From Stenotrophomonas lacuserhaii (lineage in GTDB: Bacteria > Pseudomonadota > Gammaproteobacteria > Xanthomonadales > Xanthomonadaceae), in assembly GCF_014836545.1 (NCBI RefSeq), contig NZ_JACSQS010000002.1, positions 237,632 to 301,631 on the forward strand: 64,000 bases of DNA, read 5' to 3'. Below, in pieces: positions 45,291 to 55,633 of this stretch. The notes below the pieces were generated by a model, which saw only the letters and a list, made by a program, of their open reading frames with translations, ran no database searches and had not been told where the DNA came from. How positions within the stretch are numbered: the first letter of the stretch is position 1; every line of letters starts with the position of its first letter. Both the position numbers and the translations under genes were made by a program.

Positions 45291-45605
45291 TCAGCTCGCG
45301 GCAGAAGGGGCATTGAAATCAAGGTCTGCAGACAGCCGATAGGCCGCCTCCAGTTCGGTCAGGCCGGCCGGCGAGCCGTTGATGGCCAGCGTCCGTCCCT
45401 GCTGCCGCGCTCGCGCGGCAAGTTCGGCCAGCAGGGCCACGCCGGCGCTGTCCACGCGCGGCACATCGGTCAGGTCCAGCGCCTGTGCAGCATCGCCCAG
45501 TGACTGCAGCTGCGGCCACAGCGCGATCACCGCGCTGCGGTCCAGCACGCCGGACAGATGCAGGGTGCCCTGGTCCAGCCGGGCCTGGGCGCTGTTACTT
45601 GCCAT
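45291..45605 (-). CDS. mlaB: MlaB, STAS-domain subunit of the Mla ABC transporter
   Basis: A small cytosolic protein (104 residues) with a STAS fold that stabilises the MlaF ATPase. It has LHLSGVLDRSAVIALWPQL, then a STAS core ALDLTDVPRVDSAGVALLAE in which Ser/Thr lie near the phosphorylation-site position of anti-sigma antagonists. It overlaps mlaC by 11 bp and is followed directly by mlaA. Confidence 0.88.
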   Translation of the reverse strand: MASNSAQARLDQGTLHLSGVLDRSAVIALWPQLQSLGDAAQALDLTDVPRVDSAGVALLAELAARARQQGRTLAINGSPAGLTELEAAYRLSADLDFNAPSAAS

Positions 45606-46254
45606 TGCCCGGGGTTCCGGCCTGCATGGTGCCGCTGCGCAGCTCGGTGGCGACCTGCTTGATGCCCTTCTGGCGCAGCGGGGCGTCGAACTGGTTGCGG
45701 AAGGTCTGCACGTAGGAGATGCCTTCGATGTTGACGTCGAAGATCTTCCACTGGCCATCGGTGTTGCGCATCAGGTACTCGACCGGGGTCGGCTGGTCAC
45801 CCGAGCGCACCAGTTCGGTGGCCACGCGCACGCCGCGGTTGCCCGGCAACGGGCTCTCGCCCTTCAGGCGGAAGCTCGGCCGGCCCTGGATGTTCAGCAG
45901 GGCCGAACCGTAACGCTGCATCAGGTTGTCGGCCATCGCATCGGCGAACAGCTTGATGTCCGCATCGGAGGCGCCGCGCGAATGCGCGCCCAGCACCAGG
46001 CGTGCCGCGTAATCGCGGTCGAAGGTGCGGTTGAGCTCGCTGTTGATGAAGTTGCGCAGCGCGGTCGGGTCCTTGCTGAACTCGGCTTTGCGCTGCTGCA
46101 GGGTGGTCATGATGCGGGTGCTGGCATCGATCACGGTCTTGCCGGCCTGGCCCTGGGTGGCGGCGGCAGCGGCAGGCGCCTGCGCCGATGCGATCAGCGG
46201 AGCGGCGGCCAGCAGGGTCGAAGCGAGCAGGAGCGGGAGCAGTTTCATTCTCAT
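45595..46254 (-). CDS. mlaC: MlaC, periplasmic phospholipid carrier
   Basis: Carries phospholipid across the periplasm between MlaA and MlaFEDB. It has 219 residues with a signal peptide (cleavage after about IASAQA, residue 26). The Tol-Ttg2 domain has RNFINSELNRTFDRDYAARL, then NTDGQWKIFDVNIEGISYVQ near the C-terminus. ATG 46254 or 46248 may start it. It overlaps mlaD by 4 bp. Confidence 0.92.
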   Translation of the reverse strand: MRMKLLPLLLASTLLAAAPLIASAQAPAAAAATQGQAGKTVIDASTRIMTTLQQRKAEFSKDPTALRNFINSELNRTFDRDYAARLVLGAHSRGASDADIKLFADAMADNLMQRYGSALLNIQGRPSFRLKGESPLPGNRGVRVATELVRSGDQPTPVEYLMRNTDGQWKIFDVNIEGISYVQTFRNQFDAPLRQKGIKQVATELRSGTMQAGTPGNGK

Positions 46255-46790
46255 GGTTGGGTTTCCGTAGCGGGCGCGGGCGCGCCGTCGTGGGATGGGT
46301 TGGACGGTGCTGCGTCGCCACCGGCGCCGCCACCACTGAACATGTATTTGCCGACCAGCTGGATCAGGTCTACCGCTGGCTGGGTGAACACGATTTCATC
46401 GCCGGCCTTCAGTACGTCCGGATCGCCGCCCGGTTGCAGGCCGATATAGCTCTCGCCGAGCAGGCCGCTGGTGAAGATGCCGGCGGAGGTGTCGGCCGGC
46501 AGGTCCTTGAACTTGCCGTCCATCTTGATGGTGACGATGGAGTCGAACTTGACCGGATCCAGGTCGATGGCCGCCACCTGGCCGACGTTGACCCCGCCGA
46601 TCTTCACCGGCGCCTGCTTGCGCAACTGGCCGATCTGCGAGAAACGGGCCTTCAACTCGTAGCCGCTACCGCCCAGGCCCCAGCGCTGGTTGGTCGAAGC
46701 GACCGCCAGTACCAACAGCGAGGCCAGTGCCAGCAGCAGGAAGGCGCCGACGGAAAATTCCAGTCTGGGACCGCGGATGGCCATGTTCAT
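46251..46790 (-). CDS. mlaD: MlaD, MCE-domain lipid-binding subunit
   Basis: An inner-membrane-anchored hexameric ring that binds lipid. It has 179 residues. One helix (about 12-31, VGAFLLLALASLLVLAV) is followed by the MCE domain GYELKARFSQIGQLRKQAPV with KIGGVNVGQVAAI. A Gly/Ala/Pro tail follows. It sits 93 bp after mlaE. Confidence 0.93.
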   Translation of the reverse strand: MNMAIRGPRLEFSVGAFLLLALASLLVLAVASTNQRWGLGGSGYELKARFSQIGQLRKQAPVKIGGVNVGQVAAIDLDPVKFDSIVTIKMDGKFKDLPADTSAGIFTSGLLGESYIGLQPGGDPDVLKAGDEIVFTQPAVDLIQLVGKYMFSGGGAGGDAAPSNPSHDGAPAPATETQP

Positions 46791-46883
46791 TTCACCATTT
46801 TTGACAAGTGCCCCGGTATATCCAGGGCGGAAGTTTCAGGTCGTTCCCGCGCTGGCAAGCGCCGGAACCAGGAAGGAATACAG

Positions 46884-47633
46884 TTATTGGAACAGCATGG
46901 CCGACAGCACGAAGTTGAACATCAGCACCAGCAGCGAGGCATTGACCACCGCGCGGGTGGTGGCGACGGAAGTGCCTTCGATGGTCGGCTCGGCGTGGAA
47001 GCCCACGTACGAAGCCACCAGCGCCGCGGTGCCGCCGAAGATGGCCGATTTCAGCATCGCCACGCCGAAGTCGTTCCAGAAGTCCACGCTGTTGCGCAGC
47101 GCCGACCAGAACACGCCGTTGTCCAGGCCCAGCAGGTGTACCGCTTCGAAGTAACTGGCCGAGATCGCCAGCGAGCAGAACACCCCGGTGAGCAGCGGCA
47201 CGGTAAGTACCGCCGCCCAGAAGCGCGGGGCCACGGCCTTGGCGATCGGGTCGATGGCCATCAGCTCCAGCGCCTTGATCTGGTCGGTGGCGCGCATCAG
47301 GCCAAGTTCGGCGGCGATCGAACTGCCGGCGCGGCCGATGAACAGCAACGCGGTCAGCACCGGCGCCAGCTCGCGGTACAGCGACAGGCCCAGCAGCGTG
47401 GACAGTGCATCGGCAGCGCCGAAGGTGGTCAGCGTGCGGTAGCCCTGCAGGGTCAGCACCAGGCCGACGAAGGCCCCGCCGACGGCGATGATCGGCAGCG
47501 AGCGCGCGCCGATCTTGTAGATCTCGCGGGTCAGTTCGGCCAGGAAATCGGCGGTCGGCAGCGAGCCGCGCAGCACGGTCAACGAAAACAGACCGGCGCG
47601 GCCCAGCGAGCGGGTGGCGGCAACGAAGGGCAT
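46884..47633 (-). CDS. mlaE: MlaE, permease of the phospholipid ABC transporter
   Basis: A 249-residue permease with about five helices. Family segments are FVGLVLTLQGYRTLTTFG, ELAPVLTALLFIGRAGSSIA with AELGLMRATDQIKALELM, and a C-terminal LLVLMFNFVLSAMLFQ. Its ATG overlaps the mlaF stop (ATGA at 47633). Confidence 0.94.
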   Translation of the reverse strand: MPFVAATRSLGRAGLFSLTVLRGSLPTADFLAELTREIYKIGARSLPIIAVGGAFVGLVLTLQGYRTLTTFGAADALSTLLGLSLYRELAPVLTALLFIGRAGSSIAAELGLMRATDQIKALELMAIDPIAKAVAPRFWAAVLTVPLLTGVFCSLAISASYFEAVHLLGLDNGVFWSALRNSVDFWNDFGVAMLKSAIFGGTAALVASYVGFHAEPTIEGTSVATTRAVVNASLLVLMFNFVLSAMLFQ

Positions 47634-48421
47634 CAGGCAGTCCTCGCGCGGGGCGCGGCGTCGAACGGGATCGGGCCATCCGGACGGCCGTGCAGGAACT
47701 GCTGCAGCAACGGATCCTGGCTGGCTTCCAGCGCGGCCGGGCTGCCCTGGAACACCACGCCACCGTTGGCGATGGCGATCACCTGATCGCAGATCGGCAG
47801 CGTTTCGTGCACGTGGTGGCTGACGATGATGCTGGTCAGTCCCAGGCTGTGGTTGAGGCGCTGGATAAGGCTCATGATGACCCCGGAGGCAATCGGGTCC
47901 AGCCCGGTCAGCGGCTCGTCGTAGATCATCAGCGGCGGGTCCAGTGCCAGCGCGCGGGCCAGCGCGACGCGGCGTGCCATGCCGCCGGACAGTTCACGCG
48001 GCCAGGCATCACCGGCCGACAGCAGGCCCACCGCATGCAGCTTCATCTGCACCAGGCGCTCGCGCACGGCGACCGGCAGCCGGGTATGCGCGCGCAGCGG
48101 CAGCGCCACGTTCTCGCCCACGGTGAGGTCGGTCAGCAGCCCGTTGCCCTGCAGCAGCACACCGACGCTCTTGCGCATTTCCAGCAGGTCGCGGTTGCCG
48201 GTCGGGATCGGCTTGCCGAACAGGGTGACATCGCCCTGCACCGGACGCAGCTCACCGGTCAGCGCGGCCAGCAGGGTCGACTTGCCACTGCCGGACGGAC
48301 CGAGCACGGCGGTGATGCTGCCCTGCGGGACCTGCAGCGACACATCGCGCAGGATCGTGCGTCCGCCGCGCTCGATGCGGACGTTGGTCAACTGCACCAG
48401 AGGAGTGGTGGAAGCCTGCAT
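47633..48421 (-). CDS. mlaF: MlaF, ATPase of the phospholipid ABC transporter
   Basis: A 262-residue ABC ATPase. Walker A GPSGSGKST (41-49), the Q-loop region GVLLQGNGLLTDLTV, the signature LSGGMARRVALARALALDPP, Walker B LMIYDEPLTGLDP and the switch HHVHE. It is first gene of the mlaFEDCBA operon; the start at 48421 is preferred over 48430. The gap to recC (217 bp) is divergent and holds both promoters. Confidence 0.94.
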   Translation of the reverse strand: MQASTTPLVQLTNVRIERGGRTILRDVSLQVPQGSITAVLGPSGSGKSTLLAALTGELRPVQGDVTLFGKPIPTGNRDLLEMRKSVGVLLQGNGLLTDLTVGENVALPLRAHTRLPVAVRERLVQMKLHAVGLLSAGDAWPRELSGGMARRVALARALALDPPLMIYDEPLTGLDPIASGVIMSLIQRLNHSLGLTSIIVSHHVHETLPICDQVIAIANGGVVFQGSPAALEASQDPLLQQFLHGRPDGPIPFDAAPRARTA

Positions 48422-48638
48422 GGGCACCATTTAACAATTTTCCAACGTGAAGGATCAGGGCGTGGCGCTGAACATAAGCGTACTGGACCGTCCAGTATTG
48501 TCGCATGCGTCGTTGCGGTAGGGGCGCAGCCGCTCCGGGACAGTCGAAGCAGCCCGGCGGAACAATCCGCAGGAGGCGATCGGCAGCGCGGATGCGTCGG
48601 GCATTCATTTACCGCGCTGCTACGGCAAACTGTAGGCA

Positions 48639-51600
48639 ATGAGCGACCCCTCCAGCGATTTCCGTCTTTACCATTCCAACTCGCTGGACGTGCTGGCCGC
48701 GTTGCTGGCGCGGCACGTGCGCGCGCCGCTGCCTGGCCAGCCGCTGCTGGACCCGGAAGTGGTGCTGATCCCGCAGGTGGCGATGCGGCGCTGGTTGCAG
48801 TCCACCCTGGCGGCCGAATACGGCGTGGCCGCCAACCTGGAGTTCCTGACCCCCGGAGAGTTCGTGGCGCGCGCGTTGAACGCCAACGTTCCCGGCGAGG
48901 CCGAGGACCTGGACGCGGCGGCCCTGCATTGGCGCCTGTATGCCGCGCTTGGCGATGAGCATCTGATGGCGCAGCCGCCGATGCGCGCGCTGCACAGCTA
49001 CCTGTCCGGCGGCGATCCGCTGAAGCCGTGGGCGCTGGCCGGCGAGCTGGCCGGCGTGTTCGAGAAATACCAGGCGTGGCGCCGCGACTGGCTGCTGCGC
49101 TGGGACGCCGGTGCCGATCGGCAGGATCCACAGGCGATCCTGTGGCGTGCCATCGCCCAGGGACGCGGCTACCGCGCGCGCCGCATCCAGGCCTACCTGG
49201 AGCAGTTCGAAGGCGCCGGCAAACCGTTGCCGCAGGGCCTGCCACTGCGCCTGTCCGCGTTCGCCACGCTGAACATTTCGCCGGACGTGCTGCGGGTGAT
49301 GGCCACCCAGGCGCGCGTGGGCGAGCTGCATTTCTACCTGCCCACGCCGGTGCAGGCCTACTGGGGCGACCTGCAGACGCTGGGCGAAAAGCTGCGCAGC
49401 GGCGCGCCGGATCCGTTCGGCGAGGCCGCCGGCGAGAACCGCCTGCTGGAAGCCTGGGGTGCGGCCGGGCGCGATTTCATGGCGGTGCTGGGCAGCTACG
49501 AAGTGGTGCATCCGTCCGGGGAGATCGGCGCCTACGATGATCCCGAGGACGACGTGCGCCCGCCGATGGACCAGGGCGGCCTGTCCGACAGCCTGCTGCA
49601 CCGGCTGCAGCGCGACCTCTTCCACCGCCGTGGCCTGCCTTCGGGCCCGCCGTTGCCGGCGTTGCGGCTGGACGATCCCAGCCTGCAGGTACATGCCTGC
49701 CATACCCGCCTGCGCGAACTGCAGGTGCTGCATGACCAGCTGCGGGGCCTGCTGCAGGATCCACGCTTCGACCCACCGCTGCAGGCGCGCGACATCGCCG
49801 TGCTGGCACCGGACATCGATCCATACGTGCCCTACCTGGAAGCGGTGTTCGGCGGTCGCAGCGGCGGCGAAGACCATATTCCCTATGCGCTGGCCGACAC
49901 CAGCCCGCTGGCCGGCGAGCCGCTGGCCGATGTCTTCGTGCACCTGCTGGGACTGCCGGTGTCGCGCTTCGGCTTGAACGAAGTGCTGGACCTGCTGGCC
50001 AGCGCGCCGCTGGCCGAAGCAGCCGGACTGGATGCCGCCGCATTCGATCGCCTGCATGACTGGCTGCAGGCGGCGGGCGTGCGCTGGGGACTCAGCGCGG
50101 ACCACCGCCGCCAGCATCTGGCGCCGGCCGACGATGCCTTCACCTGGCAGTTCGCGCTGGACCGCCTGCTGCTCGGCCACGCCAGTGGCAGCGACGGCGA
50201 CATCGCCGGCGTGGCCCCGTGGCCGGAACTCGAAGGCAGTGCGCTGGAGGCGCTGGACCGGCTGCTGCGCCTGCTGCGCGTGTTGGCCGTGTACCAGCAG
50301 CGGCTGGGTGAAGCGCTGTCACCGGCGCAGTGGCGGCAGCGCCTGCTGGGCCTGCTCGACGCGCTGCTGCCGACCCCGCCGTCCTCGCCCAATAGCCAGC
50401 GTGCGCTGGAACGCCTGCGTCGGCTGATCAACCAGTTCGCCGAAGACGCGGACAAGGCCGGATTCGACGGCCGCGTCCCGGCCGAGGTGATCCGCTCGCA
50501 TTTCGCCGGTGCCCTGGCCGAGGCCGATACGCGCGCGCCGCTGCTTACCGGTGGCATCAGCTTCGGTCGCATGGTGCCGATGCGCCTGCTGCCGTTCCGG
50601 GTGATCTGCGTGCTGGGCCTGAACGATGGCGACTTCCCGCGACGCGACCCGGCGGCCGGACTGAACCAGCTCACCGCCGAACTGGACAGCGCGCGCCGCC
50701 GCCCGGGCGACCGTTCGCTGCGCGAGGATGATCGCTTCCTGTTCCTGCAGCTGTTCGCCGCCGCGCAGGATGCGTTCTACCTGAGCTACCTCGGCGCGGA
50801 CCCGCGCGACGGCAGCGTGCGCGAGCCCTCGGTGCTGGTCAGTGAACTGATCGAGGCGGCGATGCAGTACCACGCCGAACCGCGCGAGGCCGCCCGGCAG
50901 TTCGTGGTGCGGCACGCCCTGCAGCCGTTCTCGCCGGCCGCGTTCGGCGGCGGCGATCCGCGCCGTTTCAGCTATCGCCGCCAATGGCATCCCGCCGCGG
51001 CCACCGTCGGCGGCGCCCGTGGCCAGTTGCCGGCCTGGATCAGCACGCCGCTGCCCGCGCCGGTGGCGACCACCGAACCGCTGGAGTCGCGGCTGTCGCT
51101 GGATGAACTGCGCCGCTTCCTGGTCGATCCCGCCGGCCAGTTCCTGTCGTTGTCGCTGGGTCTGCGCCTGCCCGGCGACCTGCAGGAAACCGACGACGTG
51201 GAGCCGCTGGTGCTGTCCGAACGCAGCCCCGAAGCGCGCAGCGTGCAGCTGGCGGTGGTGCGGGCCACGCTGCAGGAGGACGACGTACCGTTGTACCCGC
51301 GGTTGCGCGCGCGTGCGCTGCTGCCGTCCGGTGCACTGGGCGAGCGCGGTTTCGATGCGCTGCAGGCGCAGGCGCGCCCGTACGCGCTGGCACTGCGCGA
51401 GTGGCTGGGGAATGCACCGCTGGAAAGCCGCCGCTACGAGGTCGACATCGACGGTGTGCGCCTGCACGGCCGGGTCGCTGACCGCCACCCCGCAGGCCTG
51501 GTGCGCCTGCGCACCGGAAGCCTGAACGGCAATGCGGCGATCCGCCATGGGCTGGACTGGCTGCTGGCCAACGCTGCCGGCGATGCACTGCCGCTGGTGC

Positions 51601-51986
51601 AGTTCCACGATGAAGGCGAGAACGGCGTGGGCCCGCACCTGTTGCCCGCCTTGCCGCCCGCCCAGGCACGGGATGCACTGCGCAGCCTGCTGCAACTGCG
51701 CACGCGCGGCCTGCGTGAGCCGCTGCCATTCGGCCCCTACACCGGCTGGACCCTGCACACGACGCCTGCGGAAAAGCAGTTCAGCGAAGGCGCCAAGCGC
51801 TGGCACGGCTCGGAGCGCAGCTGGGGCGAAGCGCAGGGCGAGGCGATCCAGCTTGCACTGCGCGGGCAGGATCCGTTCAAGGACGAGGCCAGCTTCGCCG
51901 ACCTGCTGCATATCAGCCGCGTGGTGTTCAGCGCGGTGCGCGAAGGCCGCGCGCTGCGCGATGAAGCCGGGCAGGGCGGCGCATGA
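48639..51986 (+). CDS. recC: Exodeoxyribonuclease V gamma subunit
   Basis: The Chi-recognition subunit of the RecBCD double-strand break repair enzyme. It has 1115 residues (E. coli 1122). It begins FRLYHSNSLDVLAALLARH and has the conserved VLIPQVAMRRWLQSTLA (about 45-61), FATLNISPDVLRVM, and SFGRMVPMRLLPFRVICVLG in the inactive helicase part. The stop overlaps the recB ATG (ATGA). Confidence 0.95.
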   Translation: MSDPSSDFRLYHSNSLDVLAALLARHVRAPLPGQPLLDPEVVLIPQVAMRRWLQSTLAAEYGVAANLEFLTPGEFVARALNANVPGEAEDLDAAALHWRLYAALGDEHLMAQPPMRALHSYLSGGDPLKPWALAGELAGVFEKYQAWRRDWLLRWDAGADRQDPQAILWRAIAQGRGYRARRIQAYLEQFEGAGKPLPQGLPLRLSAFATLNISPDVLRVMATQARVGELHFYLPTPVQAYWGDLQTLGEKLRSGAPDPFGEAAGENRLLEAWGAAGRDFMAVLGSYEVVHPSGEIGAYDDPEDDVRPPMDQGGLSDSLLHRLQRDLFHRRGLPSGPPLPALRLDDPSLQVHACHTRLRELQVLHDQLRGLLQDPRFDPPLQARDIAVLAPDIDPYVPYLEAVFGGRSGGEDHIPYALADTSPLAGEPLADVFVHLLGLPVSRFGLNEVLDLLASAPLAEAAGLDAAAFDRLHDWLQAAGVRWGLSADHRRQHLAPADDAFTWQFALDRLLLGHASGSDGDIAGVAPWPELEGSALEALDRLLRLLRVLAVYQQRLGEALSPAQWRQRLLGLLDALLPTPPSSPNSQRALERLRRLINQFAEDADKAGFDGRVPAEVIRSHFAGALAEADTRAPLLTGGISFGRMVPMRLLPFRVICVLGLNDGDFPRRDPAAGLNQLTAELDSARRRPGDRSLREDDRFLFLQLFAAAQDAFYLSYLGADPRDGSVREPSVLVSELIEAAMQYHAEPREAARQFVVRHALQPFSPAAFGGGDPRRFSYRRQWHPAAATVGGARGQLPAWISTPLPAPVATTEPLESRLSLDELRRFLVDPAGQFLSLSLGLRLPGDLQETDDVEPLVLSERSPEARSVQLAVVRATLQEDDVPLYPRLRARALLPSGALGERGFDALQAQARPYALALREWLGNAPLESRRYEVDIDGVRLHGRVADRHPAGLVRLRTGSLNGNAAIRHGLDWLLANAAGDALPLVQFHDEGENGVGPHLLPALPPAQARDALRSLLQLRTRGLREPLPFGPYTGWTLHTTPAEKQFSEGAKRWHGSERSWGEAQGEAIQLALRGQDPFKDEASFADLLHISRVVFSAVREGRALRDEAGQGGA

Positions 51987-54900
51987 ACAACGACATGGAC
52001 ACGCTGCACGATGATCCGTACCTGGCGCTGCCGCTGCACGGGGTGCAGCTGATCGAAGCCAGCGCCGGCACCGGCAAGACGTTTACCCTGGCCACGCTGT
52101 TCACCCGGCTGGTGGTGGAACAGGGCCTGCGCATCGGCCAGGTGCTGGCGGTGACCTTCACCGATGCGGCCACCCAGGAGCTGCGCAAGCGCATCCGGGA
52201 ACGGCTGGCGCTGGCCGCGCAGCTGGTGGACCGCGCCCCGGCCGACGACGATACCCCGGACGTGCTGCTGACCCGCTGGGTGCTGCAGCGACACCTGGAG
52301 ACCGGGACTGAAAGCGCCGCGGCGCTGCAGCGCCGCCTGCAGGTTGCCGCCGATGAGATCGACCTCGCCGCGATCTTCACCATCCACGGCTTCTGCACCC
52401 GCGTGCTGCGCGAGCATGCGCTGGAAAGCGGGCATACCTTCGACCCCCCCGAGCTGCTGGCCAGCGAGCGTGCGCTGCTGGAAGAGCTGGCCGCCGACCT
52501 GTGGCGCGTGCATGCCAGTGATGCCACCGCGATCGACGCGCTGACCTGGTTGTGGAAGAACCCCGAAGCCCTGGCCGGTGACCTGCCTGACCTGTTGAAG
52601 CCGTTGCCGCTGCTGCCGCCAGCGGCCGTGATCGGTGAGGATCCGACGCCGCGGCTGCAACAGGTAACCGATGCGCTGCGCCAGGCCATCACCGATCACG
52701 GTGATGCCTTCTTCGCAGCGTTGTGCGAAGCGGTGGATGCCAAGTGGCTCAACGGCGCCTCCTACAGACTGACCTGGCTGCAGCCGCTGTGTTCGCAGCT
52801 GCGCGACTGGGCGCTGCACGACGGGCCGGCCACGGTGCTCGACAGCGAACGCCTGGCTGCGCTGCTGCCCGCGGCGCTGGAAGGCAAGACCAACAAGGCG
52901 CATGCCGGCCGCACGCCGGCATCGCCATTGCAGCCTGCGCTGCAGGACTACCTGCAGGCCCGTCAGGCGCGGCTGGACTGGCTGCGTGGCCGCGCGATCA
53001 ATTTCCTGCACGGCCTGCGTGCGCAAGCGCGCCAGCGGCTGGATGCGCTCAAGCGCGTACGTCGCGTGCAGACCTATGACGACCTGATCGATGGGGTGGC
53101 CAACGCGCTCGCCGGCCCGCACCGCGACACTCTGGTGCGGCAGCTGCGCAGCCAGTACCGCATCGCGCTGGTCGACGAATTCCAGGACACCGATGATCGC
53201 CAATGGGGCATCTTCCATACCGTGTTCGGCGACAGCGCCGCAACGCGCGAGGCCGGGCTGGCGCCCGCGTTGTTCCTGATCGGGGACCCCAAGCAGGCGA
53301 TCTACGGGTTCCGCGGCGGTGACATCCACACCTATCTCAAGGCCAAGCGCGGGGCGCAGGTCGCGCCGGCGCTGGACCGCAATTTCCGGTCGCGCCCCAG
53401 CGTGCTGCGTGCGCTGCAGTCGCTGTACGACAACGCCGGGCCCACCGCTTTCCTGGACGAGGGCATCCCGTTCGAACCGGTGGCCGCCGGTGGCGTGCGC
53501 ATCGACGCGGACTACCTGCGCGATGGCCAGCCGGCACCGGGCCTGACCCTGCGCGTGCTGCGCAACGAAGGCGGGCGCCCGTTCAACGCCGATCCCTCAC
53601 GCGAGGTGGCCTGCGCCGCCTGCGTGGCCGACATCCACCAGGTGCTGGTGGACGCACGCGCCGGACGCGCCGAACTGCGCGGTCGCCCGGTACAGCCGGG
53701 CGACATCGCGGTGCTGGTGCGTTCGCACCGCGAAGCCACCCTGGTGCAGCGGGGACTGGCCGCGGCCGGTATTCCCGCCGTTGCCGCGGGCAAGCAGAGC
53801 CTGTTTGCCACCACCGAAGCGCAGGACCTGCGCGCGCTGCTGATGGCCCTGCTGCAGCCGGCCGATGAAGGGCGCCTGCGCGCTGCACTGGCGACGGTGC
53901 TGCTGGGCCAGGACGCCGCAGCGATCGCCGGCATGGAACGCGACGGCGATGTGCAGCGCGGCTACCAGGCGCAGCTGTTGCAGTGGCGCGAACGCTGGAC
54001 CCGCGGCGGACCGTTCGCGGTGATCGCCGATGCCTGCGCCGGCCAGGCCGAACGCCTGCTGGCGCTGCTGGATGGCGAACGCCGCTTGACCAATTACCTG
54101 CAGCTGGGCGAGCTGCTGCAGGAGGCGTCGGCCCAGGCGCTGGGCATGCACGGCCTGCTGGACTGGCTGCAGGGCCAGATGGCGCATGCCGACCAGAACG
54201 ACGAACAGCAGCTGCTGCGGCTGGAATCGGACGCGCGCCGGGTACAGATCATCACCCTGCACAAGAGCAAGGGCCTGGAATACCCGCTGGTCTACCTGCC
54301 GTTCGTCGGCATCGACGGCGGCGCGCCGAACACCGCCAGCAACTGCACCGTGCACGCGCAGGATCGCCGCGTACTGCACTGGAAGCTGGACAAGGACGCG
54401 GCCTGGGACGCGGCCACCTCGCTGCGCGACCAGGAGCAGCGCGCCGAGGATGCGCGCCTGCTGTACGTGGGACTGACCCGCGCCGAGCAAGCGCTGTGGA
54501 TCGCCGTCGGCGACCTGGCCGGGCTGGCGAAGACCCGGCTGGCGCCGATGCTGGGCGACCTGTCGGCGTTGGCGACCCACGCCGATATCCTGGTCGATGA
54601 ACGCGCGCCGGCAACCCGGCCTGCGCAGCTGGCGATGGAAGACGAAGGCGAGCTGCCGCCGGTGCGTTCGATCGAACGGCGGGTGCCACACGACTGGTGG
54701 GTGTACAGCTTCACCCAGCTGGCCAACGCCGATGCCGGCCAGGAGATCGATGCGGCCGCCACCGAAGTGCCCGCGCCCGCCGCCGACGAACCGGCCGGTG
54801 CCGAACTTCCCCTGGAACCGGCGTTGCCGGCCGGCAGTGAGCCGGACACCATCGCGGTGGATCCGCGTTTCATGGGCAGCCGCTTCGGCAACGTGCTGCA

Positions 54901-55633
54901 CGACGCGCTGGAGAACACCGACTTCGCCGCTTGGGGCGGCTGGCAGCCGGGCCAGCAGGCGCCGGAAGGCCAGGCTGCGGTGCTGCGCAAGGCGCTGCGC
55001 GAGGAAGGCTACGCCGATGCCGACCTCGACGACGGCGTCGAGGTACTGGTACCGCTGGTCGGCCACACCCTGACCGTGCCCTTGCCCGAGGGCGGTGCCC
55101 TGCACGATCTTCCGGCTGCCCAGCGCCGCGCGGAAATCGAGTTCCACTTCGCCATGCAGCCCACCGCGGTGCCCGCCCTGCTGCAGCTGCTGCATCGCTT
55201 CGGCATCGTGCCGGCGCGCCGGGGCTTCGGCCTGCGCCGCCAGCTGGAAGGGCTGATGACCGGCAAGATCGACCTGACCTACGTGCGCGAAGGGCGTTGG
55301 TACGTGCTCGATTACAAATCCAACCGTTTGCCGGGCTATACGCCGGAGCTGCTGCGCGCAGCCATGCGCCACAGCGAATACGACCTGCAGGCCTTGATCT
55401 ACACCCTCGCCCTGCATCGCTGGCTGCGTTTCCGGCTGGGCAGCCGCTACGACTACGCGCGCGACATGGGCGGCATCCGCTACCTGTTCTGTCGCGGGCT
55501 GGGCGTGGACGGCGAGGGCGTGCATGCAGCGCGTTTCGAGCCTGCACTGGTGGATGCACTGGACGCCCTGTTCGCCGGCGGTGACGCCGCCCAAGCGGCC
55601 TTGGTCGCCCGCGTGGTGGGGGGCGTGGCATGA
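51983..55633 (+). CDS. recB: Exodeoxyribonuclease V beta subunit
   Basis: Helicase and nuclease subunit of RecBCD, 1216 residues. Walker A is ASAGTGKT (26-33), then FTDAATQELRKRI, Walker B DEFQDTDDRQWGIF, GDPKQAIYGFRGGDI, and TLHKSKGLEYPLVYLPF. The C-terminal nuclease has GKIDLTYVREGRWYVLDYKS. ATG 51983 overlaps recC; MDT at 51995 is also possible. The recD ATG overlaps its stop. Confidence 0.96.
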   Translation: MNNDMDTLHDDPYLALPLHGVQLIEASAGTGKTFTLATLFTRLVVEQGLRIGQVLAVTFTDAATQELRKRIRERLALAAQLVDRAPADDDTPDVLLTRWVLQRHLETGTESAAALQRRLQVAADEIDLAAIFTIHGFCTRVLREHALESGHTFDPPELLASERALLEELAADLWRVHASDATAIDALTWLWKNPEALAGDLPDLLKPLPLLPPAAVIGEDPTPRLQQVTDALRQAITDHGDAFFAALCEAVDAKWLNGASYRLTWLQPLCSQLRDWALHDGPATVLDSERLAALLPAALEGKTNKAHAGRTPASPLQPALQDYLQARQARLDWLRGRAINFLHGLRAQARQRLDALKRVRRVQTYDDLIDGVANALAGPHRDTLVRQLRSQYRIALVDEFQDTDDRQWGIFHTVFGDSAATREAGLAPALFLIGDPKQAIYGFRGGDIHTYLKAKRGAQVAPALDRNFRSRPSVLRALQSLYDNAGPTAFLDEGIPFEPVAAGGVRIDADYLRDGQPAPGLTLRVLRNEGGRPFNADPSREVACAACVADIHQVLVDARAGRAELRGRPVQPGDIAVLVRSHREATLVQRGLAAAGIPAVAAGKQSLFATTEAQDLRALLMALLQPADEGRLRAALATVLLGQDAAAIAGMERDGDVQRGYQAQLLQWRERWTRGGPFAVIADACAGQAERLLALLDGERRLTNYLQLGELLQEASAQALGMHGLLDWLQGQMAHADQNDEQQLLRLESDARRVQIITLHKSKGLEYPLVYLPFVGIDGGAPNTASNCTVHAQDRRVLHWKLDKDAAWDAATSLRDQEQRAEDARLLYVGLTRAEQALWIAVGDLAGLAKTRLAPMLGDLSALATHADILVDERAPATRPAQLAMEDEGELPPVRSIERRVPHDWWVYSFTQLANADAGQEIDAAATEVPAPAADEPAGAELPLEPALPAGSEPDTIAVDPRFMGSRFGNVLHDALENTDFAAWGGWQPGQQAPEGQAAVLRKALREEGYADADLDDGVEVLVPLVGHTLTVPLPEGGALHDLPAAQRRAEIEFHFAMQPTAVPALLQLLHRFGIVPARRGFGLRRQLEGLMTGKIDLTYVREGRWYVLDYKSNRLPGYTPELLRAAMRHSEYDLQALIYTLALHRWLRFRLGSRYDYARDMGGIRYLFCRGLGVDGEGVHAARFEPALVDALDALFAGGDAAQAALVARVVGGVA